NCBI RefSeq assembly: GCF_004362715.1
Contig: NZ_SNYC01000007.1
Coordinates: forward strand, 1 to 64,000
Source: Pedobacter metabolipauper
GTDB lineage: Bacteria > Bacteroidota > Bacteroidia > Sphingobacteriales > Sphingobacteriaceae
DNA: 64,000 bases
Direction of reading: 5' to 3'
Shown piece by piece: positions 1 through 9,132 of the stretch (the first letter of the stretch is position 1; each line of letters begins with the position of its first letter). Below the pieces are notes generated by a model. It worked only from the letters and a program-made list of their open reading frames with translations. It did not search any database and was not told the DNA's origin. The position numbers and the translations under genes were made by a program.

Positions 1-80
1 GCAGACTACTACGTTGATAGGTTACAGATGTAAAGGTGGTGACATCAAAGTCGAGTAATACTAATCATCCGAAGCTTTCA
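1..80 (+). rRNA. rrl: 23S rRNA, 3' end (partial)
   Basis: The first 80 bases match the conserved 3' end of bacterial 23S rRNA: GACTACTACGTTGATAGG, then a GTAAAG...GTCGAGTAATACTAAT block ending in GAAGCTTTC. The gene enters from outside the window, so the rRNA operon is read rightward. The exact 3' end is estimated. The 120 bases to the 5S gene are spacer with no tRNA that I can see. Confidence 0.93.
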
Positions 81-202
81 AGAGCATAGAACTGTTGTTT
101 GTTCTTCCTAACTAACTTCTTTCAATAATATGTCATTGTTATGGACAGTTGCAGTATACCGCAAGGTAAGTACAGCGGGATGTCCGTTAACATTAAAAAT
201 AT

Positions 203-312
<110 letters not shown>

Positions 313-323
313 ATCTTAAAAGA

Positions 324-355
324 AACCCTGTAGCTAACAGCTGCAGGGTTTTCTT
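324..355 (+). terminator. rRNA operon terminator
   Basis: AACCCTG at 324-330 pairs with CAGGGTT at 344-350, and an inner AGCT/AGCT pair closes on a 3-nt loop. A T-rich run (TTTTCTTG) follows. The position directly after 5S makes this the intrinsic terminator of the rRNA operon. Confidence 0.88.
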
Positions 356-523
356 GTTTATAACTGATTTTAAATAATACTTTCATTGAGCGGATCTTTT
401 AGATACTGAACCATTTCATTGGATAATGTTGGCGTATGGCTTTAATTCGCAATTAAACCATCGTATACTGCTCTAATCAGAATAAAGTACCTGTTAAATC
501 ACATCTTTATGCAATAATTTTGA

Positions 524-531
524 TATCTTTG
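524..531 (+). promoter_or_regulatory. Putative -7 promoter box for the desaturase gene
   Basis: TATCTTTG matches the Bacteroidota -7 consensus TAnnTTTG exactly and lies 23 nt before the start codon at 555. No clear -33 TTG box is visible. The predicted leader is under 20 nt. Confidence 0.5.
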
Positions 532-554
532 GATTCAATTTAAATAACATACGA

Positions 555-1535
555 ATGAACTTTTTCGCGGAAAAAAGAAGGGAAGTGATGCTACATATTG
601 AGTCTTATATGCTTGATATGATGGATACTTACTTAAAACCGATTGATACAAATTGGCAGCCATCTGATTTTTTGCCTGATTCTACAAGTGAAACATTTTT
701 CCAGGATATCAAAATATTGCGTGAAAATGCAAAGGATCTTTCTTACGACCTTGTAGCCGTTCTTATTGGTGATACCATTACCGAAGAGGCATTACCTACG
801 TATGAATCGTGGTTAAGTATGGTTGACGGGATTACCAGGAATGAACAAGGCGGATGGATGAAATGGGTTAGACACTGGACTGCTGAAGAAAACAGACACG
901 GTGATCTACTGAACCGTTACCTTTACTTATCCGGACGTGTTGATATGCGCCAGATGGAAATATCTACTCAATATCTGATTGCTGATGGTTTTGATATTGG
1001 TACTGGTCATGATCCATACCGGAACTTTGTTTATACTTCGTTTCAGGAACTGGCTACCAATATATCTCACAGAAGAGTGGCATCCTTAGCTAAGAAGGAT
1101 GGAGATACTTTACTTTCAAAGATGTGCGGACTGATCGCTTCAGATGAAGCACGCCATGCCAAAGCTTACAAAGATTTTATGAGTAAGATATTTGAAGTTG
1201 ATCCGAATGAAGCAATGATCGCCTTTGAAGATATGATGCGTAAAAAGATTGTAATGCCTGCGCATTTCCTGCGTGAGATGGGTATGAAGATTGGTCAGAC
1301 CTTTGGTCACTTTACCGATGCTGCGCAGCGTTTAGGTGTGTATACTGCGGTTGACTATGTAGAGATCATGCAGCAATTGATCGAAGAATGGAAACTGGAT
1401 AGCATGCGTGACCTAAGTGAAGCTGGTGAGAAAGCACGCGATTATATCATGGCTTTACCAAATCGTTTATTACGTGTTGCCGAGAGAATGGGTAATCCTT
1501 CTATGGAGTATAAATTCAGCTGGATACACGCTTAA
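555..1535 (+). CDS. Acyl-ACP desaturase (plant-type, soluble di-iron)
   Basis: Predicted soluble stearoyl-ACP-type desaturase that introduces a double bond into acyl chains carried on ACP, so it would shape membrane unsaturation. The 326-residue protein has the two carboxylate-histidine iron motifs of the family: EENRH at residues 111-115 and DEARH at 197-201, plus a glutamate at 165 (FQELAT) expected to bridge the irons. No membrane segments are evident, as expected for the FA_desaturase_2 family. The gene stands alone between the rRNA operon and a hairpin terminator. The double-bond position and electron donor cannot be read from sequence. Confidence 0.93.
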   Translation: MNFFAEKRREVMLHIESYMLDMMDTYLKPIDTNWQPSDFLPDSTSETFFQDIKILRENAKDLSYDLVAVLIGDTITEEALPTYESWLSMVDGITRNEQGGWMKWVRHWTAEENRHGDLLNRYLYLSGRVDMRQMEISTQYLIADGFDIGTGHDPYRNFVYTSFQELATNISHRRVASLAKKDGDTLLSKMCGLIASDEARHAKAYKDFMSKIFEVDPNEAMIAFEDMMRKKIVMPAHFLREMGMKIGQTFGHFTDAAQRLGVYTAVDYVEIMQQLIEEWKLDSMRDLSEAGEKARDYIMALPNRLLRVAERMGNPSMEYKFSWIHA

Positions 1536-1590
1536 ATCTAATAAGTTTATCAGCTGCAATAAAAAGCAGCGGATATAATATATTTCTAAT

Positions 1591-1630
1591 ACAAAGGCCT
1601 GAAGATGATCTTCAGGCCTTTGTATTTATT
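1591..1630 (+). terminator. Intrinsic terminator after the desaturase gene
   Basis: A perfect 15-bp inverted repeat pairs 1591-1605 with 1609-1623 around a 3-nt loop (TGA). The 3' arm runs into TTTGTATTTATT. It is symmetric enough to also stop leftward transcription leaving icmF. Confidence 0.85.
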
Positions 1631-1656
1631 ATCGGGCTTCTTACTTTGTTATAGGA

Positions 1657-1733
1657 TATTATCCGTTATTATAGTACTTGTTTTTTATAGCGTATTATCC
1701 TTTATTATAGTACTTATATTCTTTTTTATAGCG
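1657..1733. repeat. AT-rich imperfect tandem duplication
   Basis: Two adjacent copies, 1657-1692 (36 nt) and 1693-1733 (41 nt), both begin TATTATCC, share TTATTATAGTACTT and end TTTTTTATAGCG. They differ by one substitution in the shared core and a short insertion before the T-run. They lie just past the icmF stop codon, outside any gene. Confidence 0.8.
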
Positions 1734-1757
1734 TTATAGTGTATTATTATGAATCAG

Positions 1758-4700
1758 TTACATGTTGCGCCTGTATTGGCCGCCAACTTCATACAACGCA
1801 TTTGAGATCTGGCCCAGAGAACAGATTTTACAAGCTTCCATCAGTTCTTTAAAGATATTTTCACCTGCTATGGCTGCAGCCTGCAGGTTTTTCAATACCT
1901 CTGCTGTCACCCCAGCATTTCTATCCTGAAAGGCTTTTAATGTCTCGATCTGGTATTGTTTTTCATCTTCTGTTGCCCGTATAACCTCACCCGGTACAAT
2001 GGTTGGTGATCCATTTTTATTTAGGAATGTATTTACGCCTACTATAGGGTATTCGCCGGTATGCTTTAAGGTTTCGTAGTATAAGCTTTCTTCCTGGATC
2101 TTTCCACGCTGGTACATGGTTTCCATCGCGCCCAAAACACCTCCTCTGTCGTTAATTCGCTTAAATTCGAGGAGTACGGCTTCTTCGACCAGGTCTGTAA
2201 GGTCTTCGATGATGAAAGCACCTTGTAAAGGGTTTTCATTTTTAGCCAGTCCGAGTTCCCGGTTGATGATCAGCTGTATGGCCATCGCCCTGCGCACAGA
2301 TTCTTCTGTTGGGGTGGTAATCGCTTCATCATAGGCATTGGTATGGAGTGAATTGCAATTGTCATAGATGGCATATAATGCCTGTAAGGTAGTCCGTATA
2401 TCGTTAAAGTCTATTTCCTGTGCATGTAATGACCTTCCTGAAGTTTGAATGTGGTACTTTAGCTTTTGGGACCTGTCGTTTCCATGGTATTTATTTTTTA
2501 TGGCTTTGGCCCAGATCCTTCTGGCTACCCGTCCAATGACCGCATATTCAGGATCGATGCCATTAGAGAAGAAGAAGGACAGGTTTGGTGCAAAATCATC
2601 AATATTCATCCCCCTGCTTAAGTAATACTCTACGAAGGTAAATCCATTACTTAAAGTAAATGCAAGCTGAGATATCGGATTTGCCCCGGCTTCTGCGATG
2701 TGATATCCGGAGATGGACACGGAATAAAAATTTCTGACTTTTTCTGTGATGAAATAACTTTGTATATCGCCCATCATCCTTAAAGCGAACTCGGTAGAGA
2801 AGATGCAGGTGTTTTGCGCCTGGTCTTCTTTTAATATATCTGCCTGAACGGTTCCGCGTACCTTACTGATGGCACTGGCCCTGATCTGAGCATAGATCTC
2901 CGGCTGCAATACCTGATCTCCGGTAACACCTAAGAGCATTAAACCCAAACCATTATTTCCCGCCGGCAATGAACCGCTGTAAACAGGTCTTTTTATATCC
3001 TTGTTTTCATAAATCTTCCGGATCTTTTTTTCTACTTCTTCTGCCAATCCATTTTCAAGAATATACTTTTCACACTGCTGGTCGATTGCAGCATTCATAA
3101 AAAAGCCAAGAAGCATGGGTGCAGGTCCGTTAATGGTCATAGAAACGGATGTTGATGCAGCACACAGGTCAAAGCCTGAGTATAATTTTTTTGCATCGTC
3201 CAGCGTGGCAATACTAACGCCTGAATTTCCTATTTTCCCATATATGTCCGGGCGTATGTGCGGATCTTCTCCATAAAGGGTTACGGAATCAAAGGCGGTA
3301 GACAACCGGTGTGCCGGCTGGCCGAGTGATACGTAATGAAACCTTTTATTTGTTCTTTCCGGACCACCTTCTCCTGCAAACATTCGTGTTGGATCTTCAC
3401 CTTCACGCTTCAATGGGAATACACCTGCAGCGTATGGAAATTCGCCGGGTAGATTTTCTGTGAGCAGCCAGCGTAAAAGATCTCCCCAGTCTTCATAGCG
3501 GGGTAAAGACACCTTTGGGATCTGCAGTTTGGAAAGTGACTCATAAAACAAGGGTTGTTTGATCTCTTTATCCCTTACCTTATAAATGAAAAACTCTTCC
3601 CGGTATTGTTTTTTTGTATCCGGCCATTGACGAAGCAACTTCTTACAGGTTCCGTCCAGTTGCTCTTCCAATTGGGAATACCGGTTTTTTAAATGATCCA
3701 GGATCTGTTCAGAAGCTATTTTTTGTGCTGCATTGTCTTCGTCCGGTAAGTTGATTACGCCGTGTAACTGGTATAATTTACGGGCAATGCTGCATTGCTG
3801 ATCTACCCAGTTTGTATAGGTCTGGCTCGCTTCAGCGATTTCTGCAAGGTATCGTATGCGGTCTGGCGGGATGATATAGATTTTCTCTGATTCACCCGAT
3901 ACTGGTATTGTGGTATAATTGAAGTTTACACCTGTTTTCTCTTTGATGGTATGCAATAACGAATAGAACAGGCGGTTCATTCCCGGGTCGTTAAATTGGC
4001 TGGCCATGGTTCCAAATACAGGGATTTGATCATCCTTCGCATCAAAAAGATTGTGGTTGCGTTTATACTGCTTACGTACATCCCTTAATGCGTCCAATGC
4101 ACCACGTTTATCAAACTTATTGATCGCTACAAGGTCTGCAAAATCCAGCATGTCTATTTTTTCCAATTGTGTAGCAGCACCAAATTCCGGGGTCATGACA
4201 TACAATGAAACGTCACAGTGTTCAGTGATCTCTGTATCAGATTGTCCTATGCCCGAAGTTTCTACAATGATCAGGTCGTAGCCTGCAGCTTTACAAATAT
4301 CGATGCTTTCCTGTACGTTCTTGGACAGCGCTAAATTAGCCTGCCTGGTTGCCAGTGAACGCATGTATATTCTGGGATTGTTAATCGCATTCATACGAAT
4401 CCGATCGCCCAACAGTGCCCCTCCGGTCTTGCGTTTTGAGGGGTCGACGGATATAATGGCCAGTGTTTTATCTTTAATTTCCATTAAAAAACGCCTGACC
4501 AGCTCATCGACCAGGGATGATTTTCCGGATCCTCCGGTCCCGGTTATCCCGATCACAGGTGCATTGCTGTTTTTGGCCAGGTCTTTTAATTCATTGACGA
4601 ATCCCTGGGCAGATTCGGGATCATTTTCTGCTATGGTAATTGCGGAGGCGATGCTTTTTATATTCTTTTGAAGTATGGTGTTCAGCTCACTATCCAGCGT

Positions 4701-5147
4701 CCTTATTGTTGGGAAGTCGGTTTCTTCGAGCATATTATTGATCATTCCCTGTAGTCCCATTTTGCGTCCATCATCAGGAGAATAGATTTTGGTTATTCCA
4801 TATTCCTGTAATTCGGTAATTTCTGAGGGCAGGATTACACCCCCGCCGCCACCAAAGATCTTGATGTGTGCAGCGTGTTTTTCTTTCAGCAGATCATACA
4901 TATACTTAAAGTATTCTATATGCCCGCCTTGATAGGAGGTCATTGCAATTCCCTGTACATCTTCTTGTATGGCACAGTTGACTACTTCTTCTACAGAACG
5001 GTTATGACCCAAATGGATTACTTCAGCTCCTGAAGATTGCAGTATGCGTCTCATGATGTTAATAGTTGCATCATGGCCATCGAATAATGCTGCTGCTGTT
5101 ACAAAACGGATTTTATGTTTCGGCTTGTAGATCTCTATTGGTTCCAT
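1758..5147 (-). CDS. icmF: Fused isobutyryl-CoA mutase IcmF (B12 + G-protein + mutase)
   Basis: Adenosylcobalamin-dependent acyl-CoA mutase fused to its own G-protein chaperone, predicted to interconvert isobutyryl-CoA and butyryl-CoA. Domain order in 1129 residues: B12-binding domain (DGHDAT at 23-28, with H25 the expected cobalt ligand), MeaB-type GTPase (P-loop GTGGSGKS 203-210, ETSGIGQSD near 296-304, NKFD 343-346), a linker, then the mutase barrel. Two substrate-pocket positions are diagnostic: F590 aligns with methylmalonyl-CoA mutase Tyr89 and Q778 with its Arg207, and Phe/Gln is the known isobutyryl-CoA mutase pattern. It is transcribed alone from a -7 box at 5171. Related pivalyl- or isovaleryl-CoA activity is possible. 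Confidence 0.93.
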   Translation of the reverse strand: MEPIEIYKPKHKIRFVTAAALFDGHDATINIMRRILQSSGAEVIHLGHNRSVEEVVNCAIQEDVQGIAMTSYQGGHIEYFKYMYDLLKEKHAAHIKIFGGGGGVILPSEITELQEYGITKIYSPDDGRKMGLQGMINNMLEETDFPTIRTLDSELNTILQKNIKSIASAITIAENDPESAQGFVNELKDLAKNSNAPVIGITGTGGSGKSSLVDELVRRFLMEIKDKTLAIISVDPSKRKTGGALLGDRIRMNAINNPRIYMRSLATRQANLALSKNVQESIDICKAAGYDLIIVETSGIGQSDTEITEHCDVSLYVMTPEFGAATQLEKIDMLDFADLVAINKFDKRGALDALRDVRKQYKRNHNLFDAKDDQIPVFGTMASQFNDPGMNRLFYSLLHTIKEKTGVNFNYTTIPVSGESEKIYIIPPDRIRYLAEIAEASQTYTNWVDQQCSIARKLYQLHGVINLPDEDNAAQKIASEQILDHLKNRYSQLEEQLDGTCKKLLRQWPDTKKQYREEFFIYKVRDKEIKQPLFYESLSKLQIPKVSLPRYEDWGDLLRWLLTENLPGEFPYAAGVFPLKREGEDPTRMFAGEGGPERTNKRFHYVSLGQPAHRLSTAFDSVTLYGEDPHIRPDIYGKIGNSGVSIATLDDAKKLYSGFDLCAASTSVSMTINGPAPMLLGFFMNAAIDQQCEKYILENGLAEEVEKKIRKIYENKDIKRPVYSGSLPAGNNGLGLMLLGVTGDQVLQPEIYAQIRASAISKVRGTVQADILKEDQAQNTCIFSTEFALRMMGDIQSYFITEKVRNFYSVSISGYHIAEAGANPISQLAFTLSNGFTFVEYYLSRGMNIDDFAPNLSFFFSNGIDPEYAVIGRVARRIWAKAIKNKYHGNDRSQKLKYHIQTSGRSLHAQEIDFNDIRTTLQALYAIYDNCNSLHTNAYDEAITTPTEESVRRAMAIQLIINRELGLAKNENPLQGAFIIEDLTDLVEEAVLLEFKRINDRGGVLGAMETMYQRGKIQEESLYYETLKHTGEYPIVGVNTFLNKNGSPTIVPGEVIRATEDEKQYQIETLKAFQDRNAGVTAEVLKNLQAAAIAGENIFKELMEACKICSLGQISNALYEVGGQYRRNM

Positions 5148-5170
5148 AAGAAAAGTTTATACCTGGTAAA

Positions 5171-5178
5171 CAAAGGTA
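5171..5178 (-). promoter_or_regulatory. Putative -7 promoter box for icmF
   Basis: Read on the minus strand the sequence is TACCTTTG, an exact TAnnTTTG match, 23 nt upstream of the icmF ATG at 5147 and downstream of the terminator of the preceding gene. This supports independent transcription of icmF. Confidence 0.5.
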
Positions 5179-5195
5179 ACAAAAAGCAGCAGGTA

Positions 5196-5228
5196 TGAAA
5201 AAAGCCATTCTGATTGGGAATGGCTTTT
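5196..5228 (-). terminator. Intrinsic terminator after the PafA-like phosphatase
   Basis: An 11-bp stem pairs 5200-5210 with 5218-5228 around a 7-nt loop. On the minus strand it is followed by a T-run (TTTTTTCAT). It lies 26 nt beyond the stop codon of the phosphatase gene. Confidence 0.82.
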
Positions 5229-5253
5229 AATATTTTATAAGGTCAGAGTTTTT

Positions 5254-6921
5254 TTATTGATGTGTTAGTTCAGTGATGGGTTCACCAACACAACCACTTG
5301 GCATCTGGATGTGGAGCATTGCTGCAAGGGTTGCAGCAATGTCTGTCATATAATGCGTTTTGTTAGTTTTACCCGGCTTCACATTCCAGCCCATAAATAC
5401 ACAAGGGATGTGTGAATCGTAAGGATACCACGATCCGTGGGTTGTGCCGGTAGATCCGCTGCCAATGTAACCTGATTTCAGATAAAAATAAATGTCCCCA
5501 CTTCTTTGTGCATTATATCCGTAAGTAATGGCCTTTTTTATTTGCTCTGGCATTGTTTCGCCCGGAAGGTTGTTTAGATCAACGGCATTCATTACTTCGT
5601 CATTCTGTTTCAGGATATCAATAGCCACACGCTTTAGCGCATCATAATTGGCTTTGGCATCTTCGATCGCTTTATGATTGAGATATATTTGATTATTTGT
5701 GGAAGCAAGAATGGCTTTTTTAACCTTAAATTGTTCTTCCAGCGCAGTATTGATCTTTTTTATTGCTGCTGATTCACTGAACCTTCCTCCGGGAAGTTTG
5801 TTTTCTTCCATAAAGCCTGGTACATGTGCTGCACCATGATCTGCGGATAAGAAGAACAGGTAGTTTCCTTTACCAATCTTGCTGTCCAGGTAATTGAAAA
5901 ATTCTTCCAGATCTTTATCTAACCTCAGGTACGTGTCTTCTGCTTCTATGGAGTTTGGGCCATATTGGTGGCCTACATAATCTGTTGCTGAACAACTTAC
6001 AGCCAGGAAATCCGTTGATTTACCCTGTCCAAGGTCTTCAGAAAGAATGGCCAGTTTTGCCAGATCCAGGGTAATGGTATTACCATATGGGGTGCTTTTG
6101 ATCATCTCATAGTTTTTTCCTATGTATAATTTTAGCGGGTGAGGGAAGGTAGGGGTTTGTTCTCCTCTTGCTTTTCCTTCATAGATCTTATTATCTGCAT
6201 CGCTTTGGGTATATGTTTCAATTGGGTATAAGGTGCTCCAGTTCTTATCAAAGAATTTGTTGGCAAGCTTGATCTTATTGTAGTCTTCTAACCAGATTGG
6301 CAGTTTTTTCATGTAATGCGTGCTGGTAATCCAATCGCCGGTTTGTCCGTCATACCAATAGGCGGCATTTGCGGTATGGCCTGCCGGAAGAATTGATCCG
6401 CGGTCTTTTAGGGAGATGCCGATTACCTTGCTCTGGAAATTTGTAGCCAGGCGTAATTCATCAGTTATGGTCGTGGTAACCATGTTTTTTGGCGACATGA
6501 GTCCTGCACGTGTATTGCTTCCCACTGTACTTACGCTTGTATCTTCCGCGCAATACACATTCCGGTTAAGCTTTGGATCGAACCAATCATTGCCGATGAT
6601 GCCGTTCACTGCGGGAACTGATCCGGTATAAATGCTCGCATGTCCACATGCGGTATACGTGGGTGTATAGGGTATAAATGTATTTTCCGCAGAAAATCCT
6701 TCATTGATTAATCTTTTAAATCCTCCATTCGAGTATCTGCTGTAATATCGATACAGGTAATCCCACCTCATTTGGTCAATAACCAGGCCTACGACTAGTT
6801 TTGGTCTGCTTATGCTTGCAGGAAATTCTTTTTTTACAACTGTTTTGGTCTTTTTTGTTTGTGCGATTGATGTACTGCTCATCAGTGCGAGTACAGAAAA
6901 CAATAAAATGGTTCTTCTCAT
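5254..6921 (-). CDS. PafA-like alkaline phosphatase (exported)
   Basis: Predicted periplasmic phosphomonoesterase of the alkaline phosphatase superfamily, similar to Flavobacterium/Elizabethkingia PafA, releasing phosphate from organic phosphates. A signal peptide spans about residues 1-20, ending SIA-Q. Family features visible: metal-binding D49 in VIDQMRWDYLYRYY, nucleophile threonine T90 in the PTYTACGHASIYTG block, and SADHGAAHVPGF supplying C-terminal metal ligands. Length 555 fits PafA. It sits 67 nt after folC with a near-consensus -7 box (TACCTTTA) between, and has its own terminator. Phosphodiesterase preference within the superfamily cannot be excluded. Confidence 0.88.
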   Translation of the reverse strand: MRRTILLFSVLALMSSTSIAQTKKTKTVVKKEFPASISRPKLVVGLVIDQMRWDYLYRYYSRYSNGGFKRLINEGFSAENTFIPYTPTYTACGHASIYTGSVPAVNGIIGNDWFDPKLNRNVYCAEDTSVSTVGSNTRAGLMSPKNMVTTTITDELRLATNFQSKVIGISLKDRGSILPAGHTANAAYWYDGQTGDWITSTHYMKKLPIWLEDYNKIKLANKFFDKNWSTLYPIETYTQSDADNKIYEGKARGEQTPTFPHPLKLYIGKNYEMIKSTPYGNTITLDLAKLAILSEDLGQGKSTDFLAVSCSATDYVGHQYGPNSIEAEDTYLRLDKDLEEFFNYLDSKIGKGNYLFFLSADHGAAHVPGFMEENKLPGGRFSESAAIKKINTALEEQFKVKKAILASTNNQIYLNHKAIEDAKANYDALKRVAIDILKQNDEVMNAVDLNNLPGETMPEQIKKAITYGYNAQRSGDIYFYLKSGYIGSGSTGTTHGSWYPYDSHIPCVFMGWNVKPGKTNKTHYMTDIAATLAAMLHIQMPSGCVGEPITELTHQ

Positions 6922-6988
6922 TATTTGTGTTAAGATCGTTAAAGGTAACTACTTGGTAATAATTATACTTTAATGTTATGTAAAGATT

Positions 6989-8275
6989 TTATAAAACTTC
7001 TGCCACTACAAAGGTGCTTCCCCCAACAAAGATCAGATCATTTACTCCGGCCTCCATCTGGGCTGCTTTCAGTGCTTCTGGAACAGTTTCATAGGTCTGG
7101 CCTTCAAGATTGTGCTTTCCAGCTTCATCTGCCAGTTCATTGGCTGGAAGTGCACGTTCCAACTGCGGCTGACAAAAGTAGTATTTTGCTGTAGCGGGAA
7201 GCAAGCTCAATACGCCATTGATATCCTTATCTTTTACCATTCCAATTACGATATGGAGGTTTTCATGCGGCGTTTCGGTAATGTTTTTTAGTACCTCTTT
7301 AATTCCGGCTTCATTGTGCCCGGTATCGCAAATCGTTAAGGGCTGGTGGCTCAGTATCTGCCATCTGCCTTGCAGGCCCGTTAATGCCTTTACATTTTTT
7401 AGCGCATTATATACTGCTTGTTGTGGTATTTTATAAGGGGATCCTTTAAGGGATTCAATGGCCTGGATCACAGTTAATACATTCTTTAGCTGGTACGTTC
7501 CTGTAAGATCCAGTTCAAGGTTTTCATAGATCCTACGGTCTGCATTAGAAATGGTTAGCTTTAGATGGTCGTCTACCCGTTCGGATCTCTCAATTTTTAA
7601 TTCCTGGTCTGCAAAAACGAGTTGGCTTCCGCCTTGTTCTGCCTGCCGGATAAATACATCGGCAGTTTCCAGGTCATTTTCTCCAATGACAACCGGTATT
7701 CCCGGTTTAATGATGCCTGCTTTTTCTGCTGCAATTTCAAGTAGGGTATTCCCTAAAATATTCGTGTGGTCTAAGCTGATATTGGTAATTACGGACAGCT
7801 CTGGTGTAATGATGTTCGTTGAATCTAACCGGCCCCCTAAGCCGACTTCAATGATGGCAATGTCCACTTGCGCATTGGCAAAGTAAGAAAAGGCCATTGC
7901 AACAGTTACCTCAAAAAAAGACGGGCTTATATCTTCGATGATTTCTTGTTGCTGGTCAATAAAATCAACAACGAATTGTTCTGATATCATCTCGCCATTG
8001 ATGCGGATCCGTTCTCTGAAATCCTTTAGGTGGGGAGAGGTATACAACCCGGTTTTATATCCGGCCTGCTGAAAAATGGCTGCAAGCATGTGAGAGGTTG
8101 AACCTTTTCCATTTGTTCCTCCAATGTGGATGGATTTGAATTTATTTTGTGGGTTATCCAGTTTTTCACACATGGCTATGGTGTTGTACAAATCCTTTTT
8201 AAAGGCTACAGCACCAACGCGTGTAAACATGGGAAGTTTACGGTATAAATAGTCAAGGGTTTCTTTATAATTCAT
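6989..8275 (-). CDS. folC: Bifunctional folylpolyglutamate / dihydrofolate synthase
   Basis: Adds glutamate to dihydropteroate (making dihydrofolate) and extends polyglutamate tails on folates, using ATP; cytosolic. The 428-residue protein has the Mur-ligase-type P-loop HIGGTNGKGST at 50-60, the DSTN motif of the family (GGRLDSTNII), and a C-terminal ligase domain containing DTGHN. Length is typical. It follows the TonB-type gene by only 38 nt, but an exact TATCTTTG box in that gap suggests its own promoter. Other folate genes in this window (pabB, a pabC candidate) lie more than 30 kb away. Confidence 0.93.
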   Translation of the reverse strand: MNYKETLDYLYRKLPMFTRVGAVAFKKDLYNTIAMCEKLDNPQNKFKSIHIGGTNGKGSTSHMLAAIFQQAGYKTGLYTSPHLKDFRERIRINGEMISEQFVVDFIDQQQEIIEDISPSFFEVTVAMAFSYFANAQVDIAIIEVGLGGRLDSTNIITPELSVITNISLDHTNILGNTLLEIAAEKAGIIKPGIPVVIGENDLETADVFIRQAEQGGSQLVFADQELKIERSERVDDHLKLTISNADRRIYENLELDLTGTYQLKNVLTVIQAIESLKGSPYKIPQQAVYNALKNVKALTGLQGRWQILSHQPLTICDTGHNEAGIKEVLKNITETPHENLHIVIGMVKDKDINGVLSLLPATAKYYFCQPQLERALPANELADEAGKHNLEGQTYETVPEALKAAQMEAGVNDLIFVGGSTFVVAEVL

Positions 8276-8293
8276 TGCTGGAATTTAAAGGCA

Positions 8294-8301
8294 CAAAGAT
8301 A
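8294..8301 (-). promoter_or_regulatory. Putative -7 promoter box for folC
   Basis: On the minus strand the sequence is TATCTTTG, an exact TAnnTTTG match, 18 nt before the folC ATG at 8275 and just past the stop of the TonB-type gene. It would separate folC transcription from the envelope operon upstream. Confidence 0.45.
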
Positions 8302-8313
8302 GCAGACTCCTGA

Positions 8314-9132
8314 TTATTTAACTTTAAAATTAAAAACTACCACGCCAATCTGAACATCCGGAGCGGTTTCAGATTGGGTTAACCGTGCGCCCATTACAGC
8401 TGTTTTACATTTTTGCCACAATTCCCTGTCATTTAAGGTTGTTCCTTTAACGCCGGGTGTTGCATCTATGACTACACCATTTTTATTGATCTTTATACGT
8501 ACTGCGATCTTACCCGTTTTTTGTCCGTCATCTTCAGGTGTAACCAGTTGGGTGAATTTTCTCAGGGCAATTGGCGTTTCACCAAATCCTGATCCACCTT
8601 CACCATAATTGTTTGCCAATGGATCACCATCCACATCACCCTGGTTGCCAGGCGTGGTGCCTGTTCCATCACCTCCGCCGGTTCCTTTATTGGATTTTCC
8701 TTTATAGAGGGCATTCTGATTGATTGCAGGTTTTGCAGGTTTGTTTTCTGTTGATGCCGCAGGTGTAGAGTTTTTGTTGGTATTTTTTGTGTTTACGCTA
8801 ACTGCATCTTCAGAATTTTGCGTTACAATTTCCTTATCGCTAACCTGTGATGTTGGTGTTTGGGGTGTAGGTTCTGTTGGGACTACCTTATCGGGAGGTT
8901 GGTTGTTTGCATTTGGATCTGCTGAAGGCTCCTCTATACTGGTATAATCTGAACCCATGCCGGTTACCGAAGTTCCATAGTTTACAACAATCCCACCCAT
9001 TCCGGCCTCTTCAACGGGTTGAAAACTACCAATGACGATGAAAAAGCTCAACGCAATTAATACACCCATAATGCCGGTTGCTATGGCAAGTGCTTTTGGA
9101 TAATTGTTTTCTTCTTCTTTAGGATAAGTCAT
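8314..9132 (-). CDS. TonB-type energy transducer
   Basis: Predicted inner-membrane-anchored transducer carrying ExbB/ExbD motion across the periplasm to an outer-membrane partner. The 272 residues read: short cytoplasmic N-terminus, one membrane helix (about 13-38), a long Pro/Thr/Asn-rich linker with a glycine-rich stretch (about 150-180), then a C-terminal TonB/TolA-like domain (about 190-272) ending in beta-strand VVVFNFKVK. The start codon overlaps the exbD stop as TAATG, implying translational coupling. It is the last gene of the six-gene envelope operon. The C-terminal domain is divergent, so 'TonB-like' is safer than TonB proper. Confidence 0.8.
   Translation of the reverse strand: MTYPKEEENNYPKALAIATGIMGVLIALSFFIVIGSFQPVEEAGMGGIVVNYGTSVTGMGSDYTSIEEPSADPNANNQPPDKVVPTEPTPQTPTSQVSDKEIVTQNSEDAVSVNTKNTNKNSTPAASTENKPAKPAINQNALYKGKSNKGTGGGDGTGTTPGNQGDVDGDPLANNYGEGGSGFGETPIALRKFTQLVTPEDDGQKTGKIAVRIKINKNGVVIDATPGVKGTTLNDRELWQKCKTAVMGARLTQSETAPDVQIGVVVFNFKVK

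Noticed and set aside
1758..5147. Methylmalonyl-CoA mutase
   Set aside because: The fused G-protein domain and Phe/Gln in place of Tyr/Arg in the pocket fit IcmF instead.
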